Origin: Thermoplasmata archaeon | GTDB lineage: Archaea; Thermoplasmatota; Thermoplasmata; Halarchaeoplasmatales; Halarchaeoplasmataceae | Assembly (NCBI GenBank): GCA_019594025.1 | Contig: JAFDUB010000029.1 | Location: forward strand, 1-16,071 | Direction: 5' to 3' | DNA: 16,071 nt | Shown: positions 1 through 7,354 of the stretch, one piece after another | Numbering within the stretch: position 1 is the first letter of the stretch | Layout of the letters: every line of letters begins with the position of its first letter | The notes under the pieces: model-generated | Database searches by the model: none | Told to the model about the DNA's origin: nothing | What the model saw: the letters and a program-made list of their open reading frames with translations, nothing else | Translations under genes and position numbers: made by a program

Positions 1-82
1 TATCGGCTGCGTAACGAGTGGATAAACCATGTTTTGTCACGTACGCTATTATTTTCCGGACATCTTCGTTAGATAATCCCAT
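1..82 (-). CDS. Possible N-terminus of a helix-turn-helix-like protein, cut by the window edge
   Basis: On the minus strand an ATG at base 82 opens a frame that runs off the left edge (27 residues visible). The peptide begins MGLSNEDVRKII and continues with a short helical stretch ending RYAAD. This kind of sequence occurs at the start of helix-turn-helix DNA-binding domains and some transposase N-termini, but the fragment is too short for a family call. The same frame stays open upstream to a stop at 167-169 (visible as FERSSISHYV... and TPFDTHF), yet that stretch has no ATG, GTG or TTG. Either translation starts at 82, or the 5' end of a longer gene has decayed. There is no clear Shine-Dalgarno site before base 82. 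It could also be a chance open frame in AT-rich DNA. Confidence 0.35.
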   Translation of the reverse strand, partial: MGLSNEDVRKIIAYVTKHGLSTRYAAD

Positions 83-333
83 AAAATGAGTATCAAAAGG
101 TGTACTTAAATCTTGACGAAATTTTTGGAGAATAACATAGTGAGATATCGAGGAACGTTCGAATTTTTAGAGAGAAGGGGCAATTTACCAATAAAAGACT
201 AGTGCTCAAGATTTGATGTATCAATTAAAGAATAACACATTCAACAAGTTTACACACAAGTATAGAAAATCGTAATCGTAACGCTTTTAACAAACCTATT
301 CATCAGCACCTTTCATACACGATAGTTGATCAC
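83..333. other. AT-rich intergenic stretch upstream of the pilus operon
   Basis: About 250 bases with no recognisable gene on either strand, apart from the start-less minus-strand open frame up to about base 166. It lies between two divergently read genes, so it should hold the promoter of the pilus operon. TATA-like stretches occur near 259-270 (AAGTATAGAAAA) and 284-294 (CTTTTAACAAA), but neither has a convincing BRE and I cannot assign a transcription start. No strong inverted repeat, tRNA or array was found. The short direct repeat TCGTAATCGTAA near 270-281 is probably incidental. Confidence 0.4.
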
Positions 334-834
334 ATGAAATGCGAATACGATGTAACGGAAAAGTTCAACGGAAGAAGGGTAACGGTAAATTGTCGCGAAT
401 GTGAGAACGCATTCGCAGTAGAAAAATGCTTTCCGAGTATGATGGATATTATGATTAAGGAATACAATATAAACCATATCATATTTTCGGACCAAAAAGA
501 AACTTTGATAAAAGGAGATGCGGTCAAGTTATTCTCTAGATTAGGTGCGTTATTAAAAGAGCTGGATAGACTATCTTCAAGGACTACGGATGGTGCTGAC
601 TGTCATGAGTGTGAGAGCTCTCCTCTTATACTATTCGGTACCCTTAAGGAAACCCTTAGAAGAGATCCAAAATCCACCTTTAAAGTATATCAACAATCCG
701 CGTACGCTCTTATGAAGGCAGATGGTTGCTCAAACTGTCGAAAAACGACGAAAGAAGACCTCAAACGTGTAGGAGATGAATTGATTTCAATATCATCCAA
801 CGTTCGGCATAAAGCCTATGGAATAATAGGGTGA
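334..834 (+). CDS. Small Cys-pair protein preceding the pilus ATPase (possible split-off N-terminal domain)
   Basis: A 166-residue soluble protein with no signal peptide or membrane segment. It has three CxxC pairs (Cys20/23, Cys90/93, Cys132/135) plus Cys3 and Cys32, an arrangement that suggests one or two structural zinc sites. Between them lies a short alpha/beta stretch (INHIIF...) followed by helices. From memory of the family, haloarchaeal PilB-type ATPases often carry an N-terminal region with Cys pairs and a similar beta-strand/helix pattern. Here that region seems to be a separate gene directly before the ATPase, 4 bases upstream of its start. Role unknown; a partner or regulatory domain of the ATPase is the reasonable inference. 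The ATG at 334 is the only start codon in this open frame. No good Shine-Dalgarno site precedes it, so translation may be leaderless or weak. Confidence 0.7.
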   Translation: MKCEYDVTEKFNGRRVTVNCRECENAFAVEKCFPSMMDIMIKEYNINHIIFSDQKETLIKGDAVKLFSRLGALLKELDRLSSRTTDGADCHECESSPLILFGTLKETLRRDPKSTFKVYQQSAYALMKADGCSNCRKTTKEDLKRVGDELISISSNVRHKAYGIIG

Positions 835-838
835 ACGC

Positions 839-2560
839 ATGAGCTTTGTTGAAGTTGTTAAAGAAACAAAGAAGTTGAACGGAACCCGTTTCTTTAACGG
901 AATTAAAAAGATAGCAAAAAATGAAAGGGAATTACGACCGACTTTTTCTTACACCTGGGTGACTGTTAAGCTCCCGGATAATCTAATGAAGGTAATGAAA
1001 TACGAAATTGAGAATACGGGGGTCACACTCTTTCGGGACGAGCAGAACACCGAAGATTACTATTATGTAAACCCGAAAGAGTACTTTCTCGACGAAAAAT
1101 ATTATACCTTGCTCAGCGAGGTGATGGAGAAACTATATAGTCATTCAACTAACAAAGGGGATCTCTCATCTACTGAAGGAGTCCGAAGGTACATCAAGTC
1201 CATCGGGAAACAGATGATAAATAACACTTCAGAAAATCTCGGTATATCACTTGGTAAGAACCGGCAAGAGGCAGCCGACAATCTAGAATTTCTGGTAGAT
1301 ATACTAACCAAATATACTGCTGGATACGGGGTTATGGAAACTTTGTTGAGAGACCCTAATGTACAGGATATATACATCGATGCACCATCTGAAAACAACA
1401 ACGTTTACGTAGAACTGGGAGGTGTTCCCGAAATTAGAGATAGGTGTAGAACTAATATTTTTTTAACCAACGAAGAGGTGGAGAGTATGTTGGCTAGATT
1501 TCGTTCGGAAAGTGGAAAGCCATTTTCCGAAGCTTTCCCGGTACTGGAAACCAACCTATCAGAATTTGAAACACGTGTAACGGCTGTAGGTAGGCCTCTT
1601 AGTCAAGACGGTATCGCGTTAGCCTTGAGGAGAAGAAATAAAGAACCATGGACTTTACCTAAACTCATCAGAGTGGGCAGCTTGACACCTCTGACCGCGG
1701 GACTGCTGTCATTCTTTGTAGACGGGAGGAGCACTCTTTTGGTAGCAGGTAGTAGAGGTGCCGGTAAAACTTCGATACTGAGTGCGTTGATGATGGAATT
1801 TCCAAGAAGTCAGAGAATATTAACTATCGAAGACACTCGAGAACTTCCTTCTCAAAAAATGCAGGAGTTGGGATACAACATACAGAGCTTAACCGTTGGT
1901 TCGTTATTAGAGAAAAAGGGAATGACCGCGGACGATGCCCTGCGGGTGTCCTTACGATTAGGTGAGTCATCCTTGATACTAGGGGAAGTTCGGGGAAAGG
2001 AAGCACGTACTCTCTATGAAGCCATGAGAGCGGGTACCGCGGGAAGCGCTGTAATGGGGACTATCCACGGCGATTCGCCGGAGGCGGTTTATGAAAGGGT
2101 TGTTTACGATATGGGAATACCTGAAGAAAGTTTCTCAGCCACTGATATAGTCTTGATCGCAGGTGTCGTTCGTCCAGGAGGTACACAGAGAAGAGAAAGG
2201 AGATTGACGCATATTTCCGAGTACGATGAGGGATCTTTTACCGACCTGATGCATTACGACGGAACCCTTCAGCCGACGGATGCGTTGAAGAGGAATTCCG
2301 AGCGCATAGGACACATCGCTCGTTCCTGGGCCATGAGTTATGAACAGGCCATCGAAAATATCAATCTCCGAGGGTTTATCAGAGAAAAAATGGTGGAAAA
2401 ATCCAAAAATAAAGGTATGGATTTACTCGGTCCCGCCTGGGTGTCGGAAGTTAACGACAAGTTTTGGAATCTGGTGGAAGAGTATCAATCCACCGGTTCA
2501 TACACAGAGATTAAAAAAGAGTGGTTGGATTGGTATGAAAAGAGGACTAGATATGTCTAA
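839..2560 (+). CDS. Archaeal type IV pilus / type II secretion-type assembly ATPase (PilB/TadA/ArlI superfamily)
   Basis: A 573-residue cytoplasmic secretion ATPase that should power pilus or adhesin filament assembly at the membrane platform protein encoded next. The N-terminal ~160 residues are lineage-specific. The conserved N-domain starts near residue 162 (YGVMETLLRDP). The nucleotide-binding domain shows Walker A GSRGAGKT (about 304-311), an Asp box TIEDTREL (about 328-335), Walker B LILGEVRG (about 378-385) and a His box GTIHGDS (about 406-412). All catalytic motifs look intact. The start at 839 follows the previous stop (832-834) by four bases, with GGGTGA at 828-833 as a weak Shine-Dalgarno. 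The end overlaps the next gene by 8 bases. The motifs resemble haloarchaeal PilB-like ATPases more than archaellum ArlI, and no archaellum genes are nearby. The exact filament type is not identifiable, because no pilin is in the window. Confidence 0.93.
   Translation: MSFVEVVKETKKLNGTRFFNGIKKIAKNERELRPTFSYTWVTVKLPDNLMKVMKYEIENTGVTLFRDEQNTEDYYYVNPKEYFLDEKYYTLLSEVMEKLYSHSTNKGDLSSTEGVRRYIKSIGKQMINNTSENLGISLGKNRQEAADNLEFLVDILTKYTAGYGVMETLLRDPNVQDIYIDAPSENNNVYVELGGVPEIRDRCRTNIFLTNEEVESMLARFRSESGKPFSEAFPVLETNLSEFETRVTAVGRPLSQDGIALALRRRNKEPWTLPKLIRVGSLTPLTAGLLSFFVDGRSTLLVAGSRGAGKTSILSALMMEFPRSQRILTIEDTRELPSQKMQELGYNIQSLTVGSLLEKKGMTADDALRVSLRLGESSLILGEVRGKEARTLYEAMRAGTAGSAVMGTIHGDSPEAVYERVVYDMGIPEESFSATDIVLIAGVVRPGGTQRRERRLTHISEYDEGSFTDLMHYDGTLQPTDALKRNSERIGHIARSWAMSYEQAIENINLRGFIREKMVEKSKNKGMDLLGPAWVSEVNDKFWNLVEEYQSTGSYTEIKKEWLDWYEKRTRYV
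2541..2545 (+). promoter_or_regulatory. Ribosome-binding site deciding the platform-protein start
   Basis: AGAGG lies 7 bases before the ATG at 2553. The alternative upstream starts in this frame (2340 and 2535) have no such site, so 2553 is preferred. Confidence 0.6.
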
Positions 2561-4538
2561 CTTTTACGTTTCTCTTTGTGAGTCTGTCAACAGACGATTA
2601 GGGCCAACCCGTGCCGAGATATATGAAAGGAGGAAGGAGAAGAAAAAAAAGTATTTATCTGCACGTAGGAAGCTTAAAGAAGCCGAGAGAAGATCAGAGG
2701 AGGTCTCAGTACTTCGTGGGAAGGACTCCTCGGAATACCGGCTTGCAGTTAAAAATAAAAATAAAGCGTTTAAAAATTTCCAATCGATGGAACGTTCATA
2801 TTCAAAAAAAGACTTCAAACGTACGGTTGAGTTCATCGGCTTTGATCTGATGGAGGAAGAAGTTTTGTTGTTTTCCGTGTTCGGTGCTATAGTATCTCTT
2901 TTTATAATTTTGTCTATGGTGACGGTGTTTCATTATAAATATGGTTTAGATTTCGTATCGCTTTTTTTATGGGTAATACCCTTGTGTCTGGCAGTTCCTA
3001 TGGGAATTTTGGTTTTTTTAGCTAATTATCCCGAACTTCAAGCAAAACAAATGAAAGCAAAAACTATAGGCTCTGCCCCCGAAGGAATCAACTATATGAC
3101 CATGTCTATGAGAGTAACACCATCGCTTCATAGGGCGATACTTTTTTCAGCAGAAAATGTAGATGAACCCCTGGCATCGGGGTTGAACCGGGCGATTTGG
3201 CAGGTATATCTTAGGCAAAAAAATAGTCTAGAAGAGGCGATTATCGCCCTTGCAGTAGATTGGGGGGGATGGAACGAGGATTTAAAAAGGTCTCTTTACG
3301 TAATACGCTCTTCGGTACTGGAAAATACTCAGGAGGGATTGGAAGCCACACTTCAGCGTGCTAACGACATAATAATCAACGGTACAAAACAAAAGATACG
3401 AGACTTTTCTAACTCTCTTAAAACACCCACTACCATTCTGTTTGCAATGGGTATACTGCTGCCGCTGATAATCGGTGCCATGCTGCCGATGCTTACCCTC
3501 GGCGGTTTAGACTTAACCTCTATTTACCATGAAGAGATGGCTGATACGGGAGGACTGAAGTTGTCCCATATTGTGCTCCTGATGAACTTTCTGATACCAT
3601 TTGGTGCCTTTATATACTCGTACAAAATTTTGATCAATCGACCTGGAACTACTTCCTTACCTTCCGCCGTTACCGAACATAATGCTTCTTACGTACTCCC
3701 AGCGGTGATATTAGTATCAGGCATCGTTTTCGTTTGGATCTTTAGAGGTACTCTTGAGCCATTAATGCCTTTACCATGGATTTGGTTCCCTGTCTTTGCA
3801 TTATCATACCATCTGATAAACGATTCTTGGAACGGAAGAAAAAAAAGAATCGAGATACTGGAACTCGAAAAAGAATTCCCAGACGCATTATATCAATTGG
3901 GAAGCAGAATGGCCGAAGGCATGTCATTAGAAAAATCCATAGAAAATACCGGAAGGAACATGAGTGGTTCCAATGTGGGTAACCTATTCCAGAAAATATC
4001 GACTATAATTAAACTAAAAAGGATGTCTCTAAGGCAAGCTCTCTTTGGTAAAAACGGTATCTTGGTTTCACACCCTTCGAGAACCGTGAAGGCCAGTATG
4101 AAATCGGTCATATCGGTTTCTACAAAGAGTCCACAGGCAGCTGGGACGATTATCTTGCAGAATGCAGAATACCTAAAAGATATGCAGGAGATGGAAAAAG
4201 ATATCCACTCCGAATTATCTCAATCAGTTGAGATGATGGAAGCTACTTCCATGTTCTTCGCACCGGTGGTAATGGGTATAGTAGTAGCCCTCTATTCCAT
4301 GCTATACGGTGTTTTCATGGATATTTCCGGTCAAGGAGCTATTACACCATATGCATTCACCATGGTGATAGCTGGTTACCTGCTTACCATGAGCGCGGTT
4401 ATAACATACTTTTCAGTGGGAATTAAGTATCAATCGGATCCGACGGAATTTAAATTCGCCTTGGGAACGGTTCTGATTATTTGTACGGTTATATTCTCTC
4501 TAGTAGTTACCGTCGGTCAGATGTTCCTTGTATGGTAA
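2553..4538 (+). CDS. Archaeal pilus/secretion membrane platform protein with two T2SSF modules (TadC/PilC/ArlJ-like)
   Basis: A 661-residue integral membrane protein, the platform partner of the upstream ATPase. Residues ~20-90 are a highly charged, probably coiled-coil cytoplasmic segment. Hydrophobic segments are seen at about 104-126, 134-157, 293-316, 337-360, 381-399, 405-423, 568-588, 603-623 and 637-660. They flank two cytoplasmic T2SSF-type helical modules (~175-290 and ~435-560). The duplicated layout is usual for archaeal pilus platforms. The ATG at 2553 overlaps the ATPase stop (2558-2560), suggesting translational coupling. The same frame stays open back to 2340, but the extra 71 residues fall wholly inside the ATPase gene. 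The gene ends one base before the stop of the convergent korC. Filament type is unknown. Confidence 0.9.
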   Translation: MSNFYVSLCESVNRRLGPTRAEIYERRKEKKKKYLSARRKLKEAERRSEEVSVLRGKDSSEYRLAVKNKNKAFKNFQSMERSYSKKDFKRTVEFIGFDLMEEEVLLFSVFGAIVSLFIILSMVTVFHYKYGLDFVSLFLWVIPLCLAVPMGILVFLANYPELQAKQMKAKTIGSAPEGINYMTMSMRVTPSLHRAILFSAENVDEPLASGLNRAIWQVYLRQKNSLEEAIIALAVDWGGWNEDLKRSLYVIRSSVLENTQEGLEATLQRANDIIINGTKQKIRDFSNSLKTPTTILFAMGILLPLIIGAMLPMLTLGGLDLTSIYHEEMADTGGLKLSHIVLLMNFLIPFGAFIYSYKILINRPGTTSLPSAVTEHNASYVLPAVILVSGIVFVWIFRGTLEPLMPLPWIWFPVFALSYHLINDSWNGRKKRIEILELEKEFPDALYQLGSRMAEGMSLEKSIENTGRNMSGSNVGNLFQKISTIIKLKRMSLRQALFGKNGILVSHPSRTVKASMKSVISVSTKSPQAAGTIILQNAEYLKDMQEMEKDIHSELSQSVEMMEATSMFFAPVVMGIVVALYSMLYGVFMDISGQGAITPYAFTMVIAGYLLTMSAVITYFSVGIKYQSDPTEFKFALGTVLIICTVIFSLVVTVGQMFLVW

Positions 4539-4539
4539 A

Positions 4540-5067
4540 TCAGCCTTCCTCGACGTACTTTTCTCCTTCTCGTAACGCTCGAATGTTCAAGTCGGTAAAT
4601 CGTTCCGGCACACTATCTTTCACCGATTCTTCAAGTGCCTCGAAGGGGACCAATTTGGCTGCAGCGTTGAAAGCTCCTATCATGACTATGTTGGCTACGA
4701 TCTTATTGCCCAGGTCCTCGGCTATCTGAGTGGCCGGGACTTTGATAGCGCCTTCGTATTCGGCATAAGGGACTAAATTGGGGTCCAAGACAACAACCGC
4801 ATCGTCGGTTAGATCAAAGCTGTATTTATCGAATGCGGCCTGTGACATCACCATCATGTATTCCGTCTCGGTTAGACCAACGTATCCTATCTCTTCGTCG
4901 GCAATTATTACCTCTGACCGGGCGGCTCCTCCTCTAGCTTCCGGACCATAGCTCTGTGTTTGTACCGATTGATAATCATGAAAAACACTTGCCGCTTTTC
5001 CAAGTATGTAACCTGCTGTCATTATACCTTGACCACCGCTGCCGCATAACCTGATATTCTTTCTCAT
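4540..5067 (-). CDS. korC: 2-oxoglutarate:ferredoxin oxidoreductase, gamma subunit
   Basis: A 175-residue gamma subunit of a four-subunit 2-oxoacid:ferredoxin oxidoreductase. The N-terminal signature CGSGGQGIMTAG (residues 8-19) is the family hallmark, and the length matches KorC/PorC-type gamma domains (~175-190). The subunit completes the CoA-dependent oxidative decarboxylation complex, or its reverse, reductive carboxylation with reduced ferredoxin. The start at 5067 overlaps the korB stop as ATGA and has GGAGG at good spacing. It is the last gene of the minus-strand array, and its stop lies one base from the stop of the plus-strand platform gene. Other 2-oxoacid specificities are possible, but the korDABC order and subunit sizes favour 2-oxoglutarate. 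Confidence 0.9.
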   Translation of the reverse strand: MRKNIRLCGSGGQGIMTAGYILGKAASVFHDYQSVQTQSYGPEARGGAARSEVIIADEEIGYVGLTETEYMMVMSQAAFDKYSFDLTDDAVVVLDPNLVPYAEYEGAIKVPATQIAEDLGNKIVANIVMIGAFNAAAKLVPFEALEESVKDSVPERFTDLNIRALREGEKYVEEG

Positions 5068-5927
5068 TTTAATTCCTCCAACAGTTCTTGGTATCGTTGT
5101 TCGAGCGACTTCCTGGTCTCACGGTGGAATACTCCTATCTTGATTTTGTCTTTCAGCGCTTCCCTCTCCTCAGGAGTGCCAAATTTTTCTATTTGATCGT
5201 AATCCTCCGCAAGGATCGTATTTTCCTCGTAATGTGCCCAAAGGTCCTCGATTTTACGGAATTTGTTCCTTCTTCCGTAGGCTGTGGTACAGGGTGATAG
5301 CATCTCGATAAAGCTGAATCCTCTGTTCTGTAATCCTTCTCTAATAGAGTTAATGGGTTGATGGGGTTTGAAAACCGGCCACCGAGCAACGTAAGTAGCT
5401 CCCGCCGCCTTCGCCATGTCACTCATATTGAAGGGAGGCTCAATGTTACCATAAGGGGAGGTTGTTGCAAAATGACCTTCAGGGGTAGTCGGGGCTACCT
5501 GCCCGCCGGTCATCCCGTATATGTAGTTATTGACTGCGATCACTGTTATATCCAAATTTCTACGCACTGCGTGGATGAAGTGATTACCGCCGATCCCCAT
5601 ACAATCTCCGTCGCCGGTAAATACAATCACGTTCAAATCTGGATTCGCCATCTTAACACCGGTGGCAAAGGCTAGTGCTCTTCCGTGTGTGGTATGAAAA
5701 GCGTCTGCGTGTATGTATCCCGGTATCCTAGATGAACAACCGATACCGGATAGGAATACCGTTTTCTCCATATCCAAGCCTTCTTTTTCTATCGCCCATA
5801 AGGTGTAATCAAGCACGTTACCCAGACCACATCCGTTACAGAAGATATGTGGCATCATCTCGTCTCTAAGATACTTTTTTTGTATATTTTTCCCACTTAC
5901 GATGTTAACAGTTTTTTGTGTCTTCAT
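5064..5927 (-). CDS. korB: 2-oxoglutarate:ferredoxin oxidoreductase, beta (TPP-binding) subunit
   Basis: A 287-residue beta subunit carrying the thiamine diphosphate site and a [4Fe-4S] cluster. Visible are CNGCG (Cys30/33), GIGCSS (Cys64), the TPP/Mg motif GDGD (105-108) with NN (133-134) and YGMTGGQ (137-143), and SPCTTAYGRRN (Cys213). The four Cys are the expected cluster ligands, and the SPC-T-YGRRN string is typical of KorB. The complex interconverts 2-oxoglutarate + CoA and succinyl-CoA + CO2 using ferredoxin. The start is set at 5927 because GGAGGTG (5933-5939) lies 5 bases upstream. The longer frame to 6002 would overlap korA by over 70 bases and adds non-conserved residues. It lies between korA and korC, with a 4-base overlap with korC. 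Confidence 0.93.
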   Translation of the reverse strand: MKTQKTVNIVSGKNIQKKYLRDEMMPHIFCNGCGLGNVLDYTLWAIEKEGLDMEKTVFLSGIGCSSRIPGYIHADAFHTTHGRALAFATGVKMANPDLNVIVFTGDGDCMGIGGNHFIHAVRRNLDITVIAVNNYIYGMTGGQVAPTTPEGHFATTSPYGNIEPPFNMSDMAKAAGATYVARWPVFKPHQPINSIREGLQNRGFSFIEMLSPCTTAYGRRNKFRKIEDLWAHYEENTILAEDYDQIEKFGTPEEREALKDKIKIGVFHRETRKSLEQRYQELLEELK

Positions 5928-5929
5928 AT

Positions 5930-7087
5930 TCACACCTCCGCTAAAATTTCGTTGGGGGTGTGTACTTCTCCACCGATCTTGCTTGACAGTACAACCTCGC
6001 AATCGGCATACTCTTTTACTTTATGATATATCTGTCCGGTATTCATCTCGGCGACTATTATTTTATCAACTTTTTGTGACATCTCGTTTATAGCCTTTAT
6101 AGGGAAGGGCCAAATGGTCTTCAGTCTAAAGTATCCTACTTTCTCACCACGATCCCTAGCAACTTTGAGTGCCCCTAGTGCACTTCTGCTTGCCAATCCA
6201 TATGAAACTAGAGCTACGTCGGCGTCGTCCATGTTTCGCTGTTCGATATCTGTCAGCTTTTCTCTATCATCGGTCACCTTTTCGATCTGACGTCGTATCA
6301 ACTTATCGTGATCCTGCTGGTCGTCTGTTGCCGGAAAACCGTGTTCATTATGTGTTAGCCCGGTAACGTATGTTTTATATCCCGTTCCGAAGGGTGCGAA
6401 TTCTGGTACCTTCTTCTTACCATACTGTCCCTTTCCGAAGGGGACGTACTCTTCAGGTGGAACTTTTGGCTTCTTTCTCTCGAAGATATCGACTTCGTCG
6501 GGTATAGTGACCATCTCTCTCATGTGCCCTATATCCGCGCTGGTCATCACGAAAACCGGGCATCTGTACTCTTCAGCTAAGTTGAATGCTTTAATGGTAA
6601 ATTCCATGGTCTCCTGTATCGTATTGGGTGATAGGGTTATGGATTGGTAATCCCCGTGAGAGCCGTATCTAGCCTGCATCATATCACCTTCGGCCCCTAA
6701 GGTGGGCTGACCGGTGGATGGGCCTGAACGTTGTACGTTGGCTAGCACAACCGGAGTCTCGGTCATGAAAGCATAGCCGATGTTCTCCTGCATAAGGGAA
6801 AACCCTGGGCCGCTGGTGGCCGTCATCGCTCTAGCACCGGTCCATGATGCGCCTATTATAGACGCCATCCCGGCTAATTCGTCCTCCATCTGTATGACCA
6901 CACCTTCGACTTTAGGAAGCAGTTTCGCCATCATCTCGGCTATCTCTGAAGCGGGAGTAATAGGATATCCCCCAAAGAAATTACATCCTGCAAGTAACGC
7001 ACCGTAGCAAACCGCGGTATCGCCGTGTATAAATTGTTTCTTCGGCCCCAACACTTTTTTCACTTTTTCAAGGTAATCTGTCATCAT
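5930..7087 (-). CDS. korA: 2-oxoglutarate:ferredoxin oxidoreductase, alpha subunit
   Basis: A 385-residue alpha subunit (KorA family, usually ~370-390). The N-terminal pyrimidine-binding region shows GGYPITPASE (39-48), then a strongly conserved stretch with ATSGPGFSLM and QRSGPSTGQPT. The C-terminal domain II is intact. With KorB it forms the TPP active site, and KorC and KorD complete the enzyme. Two adjacent ATG codons (7087 and 7084) could start it, with AAGTGAT just upstream. The gap to korD is 12 bases, the largest inside the array, and the gap to korB is two bases. In anaerobic archaea with an incomplete reductive TCA cycle this enzyme makes 2-oxoglutarate for glutamate synthesis. A branched-chain or other 2-oxoacid enzyme is less likely but not excluded by sequence reading alone. 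Confidence 0.93.
   Translation of the reverse strand: MMTDYLEKVKKVLGPKKQFIHGDTAVCYGALLAGCNFFGGYPITPASEIAEMMAKLLPKVEGVVIQMEDELAGMASIIGASWTGARAMTATSGPGFSLMQENIGYAFMTETPVVLANVQRSGPSTGQPTLGAEGDMMQARYGSHGDYQSITLSPNTIQETMEFTIKAFNLAEEYRCPVFVMTSADIGHMREMVTIPDEVDIFERKKPKVPPEEYVPFGKGQYGKKKVPEFAPFGTGYKTYVTGLTHNEHGFPATDDQQDHDKLIRRQIEKVTDDREKLTDIEQRNMDDADVALVSYGLASRSALGALKVARDRGEKVGYFRLKTIWPFPIKAINEMSQKVDKIIVAEMNTGQIYHKVKEYADCEVVLSSKIGGEVHTPNEILAEV
5933..5939 (-). promoter_or_regulatory. Ribosome-binding site of korB
   Basis: GGAGGTG on the minus strand, 5 bases before the ATG at 5927 and inside the 3' end of korA. It decides against the upstream in-frame start at 6002. Confidence 0.8.
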
Positions 7088-7099
7088 ATCACTTCTTTA

Positions 7100-7342
7100 T
7101 CAAACGCAGCATTTTGTGGATGGTTGTCTTTCAGTCAATTTTTTGTCCTCTTCCTCCACCACTATTGCGAAGTCCGGACAGATGAGTTCACATAACCTGC
7201 AGCCGTTACATCTATCCTCGATCTCAACCGGTGGATGAACTCCCTTTTTATTGAGCGTTTCACTCTCTTCAAGGGCGTCCCGAGGACAAAAAAGGATACA
7301 GAGGTTGCATCCCTTACAGTATTCTTCGTTTACTTCTATCAT
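7100..7342 (-). CDS. korD: 2-oxoglutarate:ferredoxin oxidoreductase, delta (2x[4Fe-4S] ferredoxin) subunit
   Basis: An 80-residue bacterial-type ferredoxin subunit. It has two clusters, CKGCNLCILFCP and CNGCRLCELICP, both complete CxxCxxCxxxCP motifs, with a short spacer between them. It relays electrons between the TPP/[4Fe-4S] core of KorAB and external ferredoxin. I set the start at the ATG 7342, because AAGGTG (7349-7354) lies six bases upstream, overlapping the stop of the flavoprotein gene. A GTG at 7351 would add three residues and lies inside that site. Odd feature: the C-terminal tail ends in KCCV, with two extra adjacent cysteines that are not part of either cluster motif. It is first of the korDABC set and follows directly on the fumarate-reductase-like genes. 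Confidence 0.92.
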   Translation of the reverse strand: MIEVNEEYCKGCNLCILFCPRDALEESETLNKKGVHPPVEIEDRCNGCRLCELICPDFAIVVEEEDKKLTERQPSTKCCV

Positions 7343-7348
7343 GGTATA

Positions 7349-7354
7349 CACCTT
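7349..7354 (-). promoter_or_regulatory. Ribosome-binding site of korD
   Basis: AAGGTG on the minus strand, six bases before the ATG at 7342 and overlapping the upstream TAA stop. It favours the ATG over the GTG at 7351. Confidence 0.55.

Noticed and set aside
2340..2552. N-terminal extension of the pilus platform protein from an ATG at 2340
   Set aside because: It lies entirely inside the conserved ATPase gene, has no ribosome-binding site and reads as non-conserved sequence. The ATG at 2553 has AGAGG at good spacing.
5928..6002. Longer KorB start at 6002
   Set aside because: It would overlap korA by over 70 bases and adds unrelated residues. GGAGGTG at 5933-5939 points to 5927.
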